Assembly (NCBI GenBank): GCA_045627885.1
Contig: JAZQOM010000011.1
Location: 1-63,639, forward strand
DNA: 63,639 nucleotides
From: CALCTE01 sp045627885
GTDB lineage: Bacteria; Bacillota; Clostridia; Oscillospirales; CAG-272
Reading direction: 5' to 3'
Part shown: positions 42,701 to 50,795 of the stretch, in pieces
Numbering within the stretch: position 1 is the stretch's first letter
Layout of the letters: the number at the start of each line of letters is the position of its first letter
Position numbers and translations under genes: made by a program
Notes under the pieces: generated by a model
What the model saw: the letters and a program-made list of their open reading frames with translations, nothing else
Databases searched by the model: none
What the model was told of the DNA's origin: nothing

Positions 42701-44476
42701 ATGAGGTTCGACTCGGAATTCATTCGTGAGCTTAAAGCGCGTTGCAGAATCGAAGATGTCATAGGCAAAACACTTCAGCTTAAACGAGCCGGAAGCAATT
42801 ATGTTGCGTGCTGTCCTTTTCATAGCGAAAAAACGCCTTCTTTTACGGTTTTTCCCAATACTCAAAACTATTATTGCTTCGGCTGTTCCGAAGGCGGCGA
42901 CATAATTACATTTGTTATGAAAACCGCGAATATGGAATATCCGGAAGCGGTTAAATATCTTGCTGATTTTTGCGGTCTGCCTGTTCCGATTGAAGATGAC
43001 CCGAGAGCCATTGAGCGGCAAAGGCTAAAAAAAAGATTGTCGGAGTTAAATCTGTTTGCCGCAAAATTTTTCAGAGAGCAGCTCTTTTCCGACAGAGGAA
43101 GTATTGCAAGAGAGTATCTTTTTGAAAAAAGAAAGCTTTCCGTTGCGACGGTAAAGCGCTTCGGGCTCGGATACGCTCCCGACGAATGGAATGCGTTCAG
43201 CTCCGCCGCACTGAATGCCGGATATACCGAGCAAGAGCTTTATGATGCTTTTTTTGCGGGGAAAAGCTCAAAAACTGGAAAACCGTTTGATTATTTTCGA
43301 AACAGAGTTATGTTCCCGTATTTTGACATCAACGGGAATGTAATTGCTTTCGGCGGCAGAATTATCGGAGACGGTGAGCCTAAATATCTTAATACAAAGG
43401 ACACACCGATATTCAAAAAAGGGCTTAATCTTTACGCAATGAATTATGCAAAAAACACCGCTGACGAAACCCTTATGCTTTGCGAAGGATATATGGATGT
43501 AATTTCTTTGCATCAGGCGGGCTTTTCCGGAGCTGTTGCGTCGTGCGGAACAGCTCTGACGGAAGAGCAGGCGCGCGTAATTGCAAGGTATGCAAAACGC
43601 GTAGTTATATGCTATGACTCCGATAAAGCCGGAACTCTTGCCACACAGCGAGCGGTTGACATTCTTGCAAAGCACGATATCGTTGTCGCGGTACTCAATC
43701 ACTCGGGCATGAAGGGTGCAAAAGACCCGGACGAATTTATAAAGCTTCACGGAAGCGAAGCATTCAGAATGCTGATTGACGGCTCAGGCTCACAGAACGA
43801 ATATATGCTTTCCAAAATTCTCGGAAAGTACAATATTGACAATCCGGAGGATAAGATTCGTATAGTCAAAGAATGCTCGGACTATATAGCCACTCTTGAA
43901 AGCAGAGTCGCTCGCGAGGTTTATTCTTCAAAGATTGCCGATAAGGTCGGCATAAGCGAAAAAAGTATGCTTGACGAAGTTGAGCACAAAGCCCAGAAGA
44001 ACGCTCGTTATCAAAAGCGCAGGTATGAAACCGAAAAAGTGAGAGATATTTCGAGGATTTCGGACAGAATCAACACACAGGCTTCGAGAAACCTGAGAGC
44101 CGTGACTGCTGAGGAAAATCTTATCGGAATACTTGCGGCTTTTCCGGAAATGATAAAAAAAACCGAAAAAAACATATCGCCCGACGATTTTGTCACTTCG
44201 CTTGACAGAGATATCTATGCAAGACTGATTGAGATAGTAAGTGACGGCGGTATTCCGGAAATTTCAACGCTATCCGAGTTTTTTGAGCCGAATGTCATGT
44301 CGCGGATATATGAGCTGAAGGAATCGCGCATAAAGCTTGCCGTAAATGACGAAAAAGAAATCGAGTCATTATGTTCCATTATACGGGAAGAAAAATCAAA
44401 ATGCGATAAAGCGGAAAATCTGTCTGACACGGATTTTCTTGCTGTAATTGAAAAAATGAAAAATAAAAAGCAATAG
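42701..44476 (+). CDS. dnaG: DNA primase DnaG
   Basis: Primase makes the RNA primers for replication. The 591 residues hold the N-terminal CHC2 zinc finger (CPFHSEKTPSF and YYCFGCSEGGD, about 38-68), the DnaG N-terminal core (AFGGRIIGDGEPKYLN), the Toprim domain (LCEGYMDVI and CYDSDKAGTLATQRAVD) and a C-terminal helicase-binding region. Start follows AAGGAGG. rpoD follows after 26 bp, the usual primase-sigma factor pair. Confidence 0.97.
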   Translation: MRFDSEFIRELKARCRIEDVIGKTLQLKRAGSNYVACCPFHSEKTPSFTVFPNTQNYYCFGCSEGGDIITFVMKTANMEYPEAVKYLADFCGLPVPIEDDPRAIERQRLKKRLSELNLFAAKFFREQLFSDRGSIAREYLFEKRKLSVATVKRFGLGYAPDEWNAFSSAALNAGYTEQELYDAFFAGKSSKTGKPFDYFRNRVMFPYFDINGNVIAFGGRIIGDGEPKYLNTKDTPIFKKGLNLYAMNYAKNTADETLMLCEGYMDVISLHQAGFSGAVASCGTALTEEQARVIARYAKRVVICYDSDKAGTLATQRAVDILAKHDIVVAVLNHSGMKGAKDPDEFIKLHGSEAFRMLIDGSGSQNEYMLSKILGKYNIDNPEDKIRIVKECSDYIATLESRVAREVYSSKIADKVGISEKSMLDEVEHKAQKNARYQKRRYETEKVRDISRISDRINTQASRNLRAVTAEENLIGILAAFPEMIKKTEKNISPDDFVTSLDRDIYARLIEIVSDGGIPEISTLSEFFEPNVMSRIYELKESRIKLAVNDEKEIESLCSIIREEKSKCDKAENLSDTDFLAVIEKMKNKKQ

Positions 44477-44502
44477 CTTATGCTTTTGCGGAAAGGAATA
44501 AA

Positions 44503-45603
44503 ATGTCGGAACAGAAAAAAAACACTTTCAGCGAAATTATTGCAAAAGGCAAAGCAAAGGGCAGTCTTACCACAACAGAAATACTTGAGGCTCTTGATGA
44601 CGGAGATTATGATGCCGAGCAGGTAGAAAAGCTTTATGAGCAGCTTGCAAGCGAGGGAGTTGAGGTATCGGGAGAATTTGAAACGCTTGATACCGATGAT
44701 TCCGATGTAATTGACGATTCGGATGATGTTGAAAGCGGTGAAGATGTCGATAAGATGCTTGACCAGGACGGCATAGCCGTAAATGACCCGGTCAGAATGT
44801 ATCTTAAAGAGATTGGTAAAGTTCCGCTTCTTGCTCCGGACAAGGAAATTGAGTATGCAATTAAAATGGCAAACGGAGACGATTTTGCCAAGAATATGCT
44901 TGTCGAAGCAAACCTTCGTCTTGTAGTCAGCATAGCAAAGAAATACGGCGGACGCGGACTTTATTTCCTTGACCTGATTCAGGAGGGGAATCTCGGTCTT
45001 ATGAAAGCGGTTGAGAAATTCGACTACCGTAAGGGCTATAAATTTTCGACATACGCTACTTGGTGGATAAGACAAGCCATCACAAGAGCAATAGCAGACC
45101 AGGCAAGAACAATAAGAATACCCGTTCACATGGTTGAGACGATAAATAAGGTTTTAAGGGTATCAAAACAGCTCTTGCAGGAGCTCGGACACGAGGCAAC
45201 CGCCGAAGAAATAGCTCAGGTAATGAATATGCCTGTTGAAAAAGATCTTGAAATTATAAAAATTGCGCAGGAGCCCGTTTCACTCGAAACTCCGATAGGT
45301 GAGGAAGAGGACAGCCATCTCGGCGACTTTATTCCCGATGAAAGCGCTCCGGCACCGGCGGAGGTTGCAAGCTCGACGCTTCTTCGCGAGCAACTCCTCG
45401 ATGTTCTTCACACGCTTACGCCGAGAGAAGAGCATGTTCTCAAGCTCCGTTTCGGACTTGAAGACGGCAGGTCGAGAACGCTTGAAGAAGTCGGTAAGGA
45501 ATTCAATATTACAAGAGAGCGTATTCGTCAGATTGAGGCGAAAGCTTTGAGAAAATTGAGACATCCGAGCCGTTCCAAGAGACTTAAGGACTATCTTGAT
45601 TAA
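44503..45603 (+). CDS. rpoD: RNA polymerase sigma factor SigA (RpoD)
   Basis: This is the primary sigma factor. The 366 residues have a short acidic region 1.1 (about 1-90, many Asp and Glu), then region 1.2 (DPVRMYLKEIG), region 2 (LRLVVSIAKKYGGRGL, DLIQEGNLGLMKAVEKFDYRKGYKFSTYATWWIRQAI), region 3, and region 4.2 (TLEEVGKEFNITRERIRQIEAKALRKLRH). It fits the many TTGACA/TATAAT promoters of the window. It follows dnaG. The gap after it (45604-45745) holds a small GCCC/GGGC dyad and the next gene's promoter. Confidence 0.98.
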   Translation: MSEQKKNTFSEIIAKGKAKGSLTTTEILEALDDGDYDAEQVEKLYEQLASEGVEVSGEFETLDTDDSDVIDDSDDVESGEDVDKMLDQDGIAVNDPVRMYLKEIGKVPLLAPDKEIEYAIKMANGDDFAKNMLVEANLRLVVSIAKKYGGRGLYFLDLIQEGNLGLMKAVEKFDYRKGYKFSTYATWWIRQAITRAIADQARTIRIPVHMVETINKVLRVSKQLLQELGHEATAEEIAQVMNMPVEKDLEIIKIAQEPVSLETPIGEEEDSHLGDFIPDESAPAPAEVASSTLLREQLLDVLHTLTPREEHVLKLRFGLEDGRSRTLEEVGKEFNITRERIRQIEAKALRKLRHPSRSKRLKDYLD

Positions 45604-45675
45604 TTTATAACAATCTTGCTATTTTTGTGCAACACTATTATTTTATGTCAAATGCCCGAAAATGGGCAAAATTCC

Positions 45676-45704
45676 TTGACAATTCCTGCAATTTGATGTA
45701 ATAT
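45676..45704 (+). promoter_or_regulatory. Sigma-A promoter of large lipoprotein gene
   Basis: TTGACA (45676-45681), 17 nt, TAATAT (45699-45704), followed by CAGGAGG before the start at 45746. Confidence 0.87.
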
Positions 45705-45745
45705 ATATGATGTTGAGTTATGTATAACAGGAGGTAATACCCATA

Positions 45746-48241
45746 ATGAAAAAACGCCTTTTCGTAGCGGCGATAGCATTGGTTATGCTATTATCCTGCA
45801 TTCTTTCAAGCTGTTCGACAGTCAGCGATGAAGAAGTCGGCGATGCTGACCTTGTCGATACAACCGGTTATGCTTGCATAAAAGTATACGGCGTAAAGAA
45901 TCCGGGCACGACTGATGAAGCGATTGCCGCGGTTGAAGAAGCTATAAATGTTTTAACTCTTAAAGAGTTTAAGACTAAAGTAAAGCTTATGCTTTACACC
46001 GATGATGAGTATGATAAAGCTATTGAGGACGCCAAGGAAGGTCTCAAGCAGCTCGAAGCTCAGAAGAAGAAAGAAAAAGCCGATTCCCGTGCTGAATCAA
46101 AGCGTCTTGCTAAGCTCAAAACAAACGATTACGAAGCTTACAAAAAAGAAATGGACGCTATCCAAAAAGAGAAGAAGCGTATTGCTGCCGAAAAAGCGGC
46201 AAGAGAGGCACAGCTTCAGAAGGAAGCCGAGGCTGCCGGTGTTGAGTATATTCCTGAAATAGATGTACCCGATGTCGCTATTGATGTCATTCTCGCCAGA
46301 GATTCCGAAGAGCTCAAAAAGTTCAAGGAAGACTCGATGCTCAAGCCTCTTTCGGAATATGTAAGCCTTGATTATAAATCAATCGCGAAATTTATACATC
46401 CGACACTTCTCGGTATGGGAAAAATCAATGACACAATCTACGGTATAGTAAACAATACTTTTGCAGGTACCGTTCAGTATGCTGTTTTTGATACCGAGCT
46501 TTACGAGAAGTATTCTTCCGTACTTACCGATGTAAAGAATCTCGGCTCTTTCCGCGCTTATTTTGAAGCAATTAAGGAAAACGAAGCGGATGTTTTGCCG
46601 CTTCTCAACATTCCCGAGTTCATACCCGACGGTGACTATCTCACAAACAGCGCAAACCCCATCGGTGTATATAATCCCGACAATGCGGTTGAGGAAGAAT
46701 TCCACATAGTCAACCTTTTCTCCAACACTAACTATCAGGCATATTTCAACAATATTCTCACATTCAGAAAAGAAGGATATCTTCCCGCTGATGACAATGC
46801 GGTTAACGACCAGACCAAGTGGGCTGTAAAATTTGTCAGCGGCGACGAATATACAAAGAGAGCTCTTGAAGCCGAAGGCTATACAGTCAAAGAGTTCACA
46901 AGCCCCAAGATTACCGATGAGAATTGCAATGTTTCGTTCTACGGCGTATACGCCGATACCGCATATCCCACGAGAGCTATGCAGTTTATCGAGATGCTTA
47001 CCACAGACGAAAACCTCCAGATGATATTTGCATACGGCATCGAGGGCGTCAACTATGAGCTTACGGAAGACGGCAGAGTAAAGAGACTTAACGATACATA
47101 CAGCATCGACCTTTCTTATGTAGGTAACAGATTTATCGGTCATCCTACTGTTGACGAAGACCCCAATCTCTTTGATATAGCAAGAGAGATGAATAAAAAT
47201 GTCAAGATTTCCGCTTTATACGGAACAAAGTTTGACTACAGCAAAGATTATATTGAGGAATATTCTGTAGAAAAAGTCGGAGATAATGTAAAAGGCGGAG
47301 CTGACGCCGCTTTGGAATCTCTGCCGAAAATCAGCGAAGACAGTGAAGACAGATTCAAATTCAGCGACCTTGTAAACGGCGAGTATGCTCCCGATGCGCA
47401 TACCGACGAATATCAGAAGCAGCTCACCTCGTACTGTCTGTCTTATGCAGTCGGCGGCGGTTACTTTATCACATCGGCTTACAATGAAGAAAAAGACGGA
47501 TTCTATGTAGTTAATACGGAAAGAAGCAAGCTTAATCTGCCGACGGAATTCAATGCTTTGATTCACGCAAAGCAGCTTCCCTCGGAAATAGTTGAGCTTA
47601 TGAAGACGGCAAGCGCTTCTTCCGACAAAAAAGAGCAAAGTCTTCTTGTTCAAGACCCGAACAACGAAAACAATTCGACATATTACAGCGTATATCCGAT
47701 AATCGAAAGCGATAAGGTTGTAGGTCTTGTTTGCTCGATATCTTATCTTGAGGATACGATAGTTAAACTTGAAGGCATACTTGCAGAGTACTGGGATGAC
47801 ATTACAACCGGAATTCCCGATTCTTCAATAGCAAGATTTGCCGATAAGATTTCTAACAAAATCGCAGAGCTTGAAAATGAGCGCAGCATCTTGAAGCGCA
47901 AGTATAATAATGCGTCTACTCCGGATGAAAAGTTAATTTACAAGCTTGAGCTTGACGAGGTTCCGTCAAATCAGAGCGCAATAAGAGAGCTTATTGCCGA
48001 GATAAGCACCGACACCAAGGTTGTTGACGGCTATGTAAACGCTCTTTACAAGAAATACACGGCTTATGCTTCAGGTAAACTTTCACACGATGCTTATGCT
48101 TCGTCTGTAAAGAGTATTTTGAAGAAAGATTACATAAAGATATGGAATGTTTGGGATGAAATCTCGGATATGAACAAGCGTTTCGAGGATGAAACAAACA
48201 TGATATCTTTGCTTGAATTGCTCAACAAACAGTATAAATAA
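45746..48241 (+). CDS. Large lipoprotein with solute-binding-protein-like domain and charged helical insert
   Basis: This 831-residue protein starts with a lipoprotein signal peptide ending in LSSC (residues 24-27). Residues about 35-85 and 170-470 look like an ABC extracellular solute-binding protein (LMLYTDDEYDKAI, then KPLSEYVSLDYKSI, INDTIYGIVNN, and MQFIEMLTTDENLQ). Between them sits a highly charged Lys/Glu/Ala insert (about 90-165), which should form a long coiled coil. The last 350 residues are a second region with no family I know; its end is again helical. No permease or ATPase gene is near, so it is an orphan binding protein or a surface scaffold. It has its own consensus promoter and terminator. 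Confidence 0.75.
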   Translation: MKKRLFVAAIALVMLLSCILSSCSTVSDEEVGDADLVDTTGYACIKVYGVKNPGTTDEAIAAVEEAINVLTLKEFKTKVKLMLYTDDEYDKAIEDAKEGLKQLEAQKKKEKADSRAESKRLAKLKTNDYEAYKKEMDAIQKEKKRIAAEKAAREAQLQKEAEAAGVEYIPEIDVPDVAIDVILARDSEELKKFKEDSMLKPLSEYVSLDYKSIAKFIHPTLLGMGKINDTIYGIVNNTFAGTVQYAVFDTELYEKYSSVLTDVKNLGSFRAYFEAIKENEADVLPLLNIPEFIPDGDYLTNSANPIGVYNPDNAVEEEFHIVNLFSNTNYQAYFNNILTFRKEGYLPADDNAVNDQTKWAVKFVSGDEYTKRALEAEGYTVKEFTSPKITDENCNVSFYGVYADTAYPTRAMQFIEMLTTDENLQMIFAYGIEGVNYELTEDGRVKRLNDTYSIDLSYVGNRFIGHPTVDEDPNLFDIAREMNKNVKISALYGTKFDYSKDYIEEYSVEKVGDNVKGGADAALESLPKISEDSEDRFKFSDLVNGEYAPDAHTDEYQKQLTSYCLSYAVGGGYFITSAYNEEKDGFYVVNTERSKLNLPTEFNALIHAKQLPSEIVELMKTASASSDKKEQSLLVQDPNNENNSTYYSVYPIIESDKVVGLVCSISYLEDTIVKLEGILAEYWDDITTGIPDSSIARFADKISNKIAELENERSILKRKYNNASTPDEKLIYKLELDEVPSNQSAIRELIAEISTDTKVVDGYVNALYKKYTAYASGKLSHDAYASSVKSILKKDYIKIWNVWDEISDMNKRFEDETNMISLLELLNKQYK

Positions 48242-48248
48242 TTATTAT

Positions 48249-48277
48249 GTATGACGGAAGCCTTGCTCCCGTCATAC
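48249..48277 (+). terminator. Weak terminator after large lipoprotein gene
   Basis: 9-bp stem GTATGACGG/CCGTCATAC (48249-48257 with 48269-48277), followed by ATTTGATT only; weak T run. Confidence 0.6.
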
Positions 48278-48304
48278 ATTTGATTAAAATATTTGTAAAA
48301 TCTA

Positions 48305-48333
48305 TTGCAATTTGCATTTTATTGTGATATGAT
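48305..48333 (+). promoter_or_regulatory. Sigma-A promoter of secG
   Basis: TTGCAA (48305-48310), 17 nt, TATGAT (48328-48333), then CGGAGG ahead of the start. Confidence 0.8.
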
Positions 48334-48386
48334 ACGACTGTTAGCTATGTGCTGGTAATATCAGCAATAATTATTTCGGAGGAAAT

Positions 48387-48851
48387 ATGGGTACATTTTA
48401 TTTGGTATTTGGAATACTTATCGTCGTCTGCGCAATATTTTTGATTATTGCAGTTCTTATGCAGAGTTCAAAGAACAGAGCTCTTTCCGGTGTAATTTCC
48501 GGAGGCGCGGAGACATTTTTCGGAAAGAAAAAAGCTTCTTCGGTTGAAAAGACGCTCAATGTTCTTACAATAATCGTTTCTATTATCTTCGTTCTTCTCG
48601 TACTTACAATGTATATTGCAGGTCCGATTATCGAAAAGAAGAAGAACACTCCCGCACCGACCGACAAGCAGAATGAAGAAGTTGTCGATACCGACGACGA
48701 GAAAAAAGCCGACGAAGATAAAGAAAACGAAGGCGAAAAAGAGTCAGAGGAAGAGGAAACAAAGCCCGAAGATGATAAGGGAGAAGCTACTGACAACAAA
48801 GGCGAGGGTGCTGATGAGGAAGCTCCCGCAGAAAATGGCGAAAACGAATAA
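48387..48851 (+). CDS. secG: Preprotein translocase subunit SecG with acidic C-terminal tail
   Basis: SecG is the small stimulatory subunit of the SecYEG translocon. Residues 1-80 are typical: two membrane segments (about 5-24 and 57-78) and the conserved loop MQSSKNRALSGVISGGAETFFGKKKA between them. A tail of about 70 residues follows (84-154), made mostly of Glu, Asp and Lys, with no hydrophobic stretch. SecG is normally about 75-80 residues long, so the tail doubles the protein. It should be disordered; its side of the membrane follows from an N-out, C-out two-helix layout, that is, outside. The 5' part is unambiguous. Confidence 0.9.
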   Translation: MGTFYLVFGILIVVCAIFLIIAVLMQSSKNRALSGVISGGAETFFGKKKASSVEKTLNVLTIIVSIIFVLLVLTMYIAGPIIEKKKNTPAPTDKQNEEVVDTDDEKKADEDKENEGEKESEEEETKPEDDKGEATDNKGEGADEEAPAENGENE

Positions 48852-48856
48852 TCCGC

Positions 48857-48950
48857 TATAATAACTTAACACCGCAGAGGTAAAGACCTTGAGCGGAAAC
48901 TTTACAAATGAGGCTTTCTTAAAGGTGTTACTTTAAGAAAGCCTTTTTTA
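48857..48950 (+). promoter_or_regulatory. Putative pseudoknot leader plus terminator ahead of yqhQ
   Basis: After secG a TATAAT (48857-48862) without a -35 is followed by a hairpin: CCGC/GCGG (48872-48875 with 48893-48896) and GAGGT/ACCTT (48877-48881 with 48886-48890). GTAAAG, which includes the loop (48880-48885), is exactly complementary to CTTTAC at 48900-48905, so an H-type pseudoknot is possible. A terminator (48912-48943) follows, only 17 bp before the yqhQ start. This layout is that of an attenuator. Confidence 0.5.
48912..48949 (+). terminator. Strong terminator between secG and yqhQ
   Basis: Perfect 13-bp stem GGCTTTCTTAAAG/CTTTAAGAAAGCC (48912-48924 with 48931-48943), 6-nt loop, then TTTTTT. 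The yqhQ ribosome site (GAGG) lies within 10 bp of it, leaving no room for a promoter in between. Confidence 0.92.
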
Positions 48951-48960
48951 CGAGGTACCA

Positions 48961-49971
48961 ATGAATAAAGAAAATTGTTGCAATACTAAAAGCCGAAAAG
49001 CAACCGTAGGCGGACAAGCTGTTGTCGAAGGCGTAATGATGAAGAGTAAGACTCATTGTGCTATTGCCGTAAGAGCTGATGACGGTACAATAAATGTTGA
49101 GTCAAGACCGTATACAACTATCTGCCAGCGTACCAAGCTCGGCAAAATTCCGGTTGTTCGCGGAGTTGTCAATTTTGCGGAAACCCTGAAGCTTTCGATG
49201 GATACGCTTACCCGTTCTACCGAAATGCTCGGAATTGAAGAAGAGCCTTCAAAATTTGAAAAGTGGCTTTCCGAAAAACTCGGAAAAAGCTTGATGAGTG
49301 TAGTGAGCGCTGTCGGCGTAATTCTCGGAGTTCTGCTTTCCGTAGGTCTTTTTATCTTTCTGCCCACAAAGATTGCTGACTTAATCATTCCGCTTTTTGA
49401 CATTGATGCGGACTCTTATCTGTACAATCTAATTTACAGTCTTACTCGCGGAGTGTTCAGAATTATTATATTTGTGGCATACCTTATGCTTATCTCGCTT
49501 TGGAAGGATATGTACCGAGTATTTCAGTATCACGGAAGCGAGCATATGTCTATCTTTGCTTATGAAAACGGCGATGAGCTTACAGTTGAAAATGTAAAGA
49601 AATACAAGAGATTCCACCCGAGATGCGGAACGAGCTTTATGGTAGTTATGATGATTATCAGCATTTTGCTTTTATCATTGGTTCCGTGGAATCGTATTGG
49701 CGGAGGCTCTCTTGTCAGAACGCTTATCGGTATTGTTTTTCTGCCTCTTATTGTCGGAGTGGGTTATGAATTTTTGATGTTTGCCGGAAAACACGATGAC
49801 AATACGATTATGAAAATACTTTCAGCTCCCGGACTTTGGGTGCAGAGAATTACCACAAAACAGCCGGACGACGATATGCTTGAGGTGGCGATAGCTTCTC
49901 TTAAGGCTTCGCTTCCGGAAGTATTTCCGCCAGAAGAAGCAACAGAACAGAACGAAAATGACGGTATTTGA
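48961..49971 (+). CDS. yqhQ: DUF1385 membrane protein YqhQ
   Basis: This 336-residue protein of the DUF1385 (YqhQ) family has unknown molecular function. The N-terminal soluble part contains GGQAVVEGVMMKS and PVVRGVVNFAETL, the family signatures. Membrane segments follow at about 117-140, 158-180, 222-240 and 255-275, with a conserved YHGSEHMSIFAYE loop and KRFHPRCGTSFM between. It heads yqhQ-prmC-mnmG-rsmG. There is no separate promoter after the terminator at 48912-48943, so expression may depend on read-through. Confidence 0.9.
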   Translation: MNKENCCNTKSRKATVGGQAVVEGVMMKSKTHCAIAVRADDGTINVESRPYTTICQRTKLGKIPVVRGVVNFAETLKLSMDTLTRSTEMLGIEEEPSKFEKWLSEKLGKSLMSVVSAVGVILGVLLSVGLFIFLPTKIADLIIPLFDIDADSYLYNLIYSLTRGVFRIIIFVAYLMLISLWKDMYRVFQYHGSEHMSIFAYENGDELTVENVKKYKRFHPRCGTSFMVVMMIISILLLSLVPWNRIGGGSLVRTLIGIVFLPLIVGVGYEFLMFAGKHDDNTIMKILSAPGLWVQRITTKQPDDDMLEVAIASLKASLPEVFPPEEATEQNENDGI

Positions 49972-50794
49972 AGCTTATAAAGCAGGCATTGTATCTCTTG
50001 CCGAAAACGGCGTTGAGAACGCCGAATTTGACGCAAAGCTTCTTTTGCTTTTTTCGCTCGGAATAACAAAAGAAGAATATGCACTGAATAAAAACGAGCC
50101 TTGTGATAATACAAGGCTTGAAATCTTTTTTGATTTAATAAAAAAGCGTTCTTGTCGCGTTCCGCTTCAATATTTGCTTGGGAAATGGGAGTTTTGCGGA
50201 AACGAATTTATCGTAAGTCCGCTTTGTCTTATTCCGCGCCCCGAAACTGAGCTTACGGTTAATGCGGCTCTTTCGCTCGGAATTGAGAATTGCCGTTTTG
50301 CGGATATGTGTACGGGAAGCGGTTGCATAGGCATAAGTTACGCGAAAGCCGCTGAAAACAGCAGAGGATTTCTTCTCGATATCTCGTCCGAAGCTCTTTC
50401 GGTAGCAGAAGAAAACGCCGAGCTCAACAATGTATCCGACAGAATCGAAATAAGACGATTTGATGTATTTTCGGACGAGCTATGTCCCGATATTGACCTT
50501 CTTATGTCAAATCCGCCTTATATTCCGAAAAAGGATATGCTTTGCTTACAGCCGGAAGTGAAATTTGAGCCGGAAATCGCTCTGTATGGCGGTGAAGACG
50601 GTCTTGATTTTTACAGAAGAATCTGCTCAAGTCATGTAACCAAGCTCAAGAGCGGAGCTTATGTAATATTTGAGCTTGGTATTTCTCAATATACAAGCGT
50701 ATGCAAAATGCTTGAAAATTCGGGATGTAACATAATCCAACTAATAAAAGACGACGGCGGTATAGAACGCACTGTCGTAGCAAAGAGGAAATAA
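49958..50794 (+). CDS. prmC: Release factor glutamine methyltransferase PrmC
   Basis: PrmC methylates the GGQ glutamine of release factors RF1 and RF2. The 278 residues have a helical N-terminal domain and the SAM-binding domain with FADMCTGSGCIGISYAKA (motif I) and the catalytic NPPYIP. It overlaps yqhQ by 14 bp and lies 1 bp before mnmG. prfA, its usual neighbour, is not here. Confidence 0.95.
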   Translation: MTVFEAYKAGIVSLAENGVENAEFDAKLLLLFSLGITKEEYALNKNEPCDNTRLEIFFDLIKKRSCRVPLQYLLGKWEFCGNEFIVSPLCLIPRPETELTVNAALSLGIENCRFADMCTGSGCIGISYAKAAENSRGFLLDISSEALSVAEENAELNNVSDRIEIRRFDVFSDELCPDIDLLMSNPPYIPKKDMLCLQPEVKFEPEIALYGGEDGLDFYRRICSSHVTKLKSGAYVIFELGISQYTSVCKMLENSGCNIIQLIKDDGGIERTVVAKRK

Positions 50795-50795
50795 T

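Noticed and set aside
45650..45670. GCCC/GGGC dyad after rpoD as terminator
   Set aside because: Stem is short and no T run follows on the plus strand.
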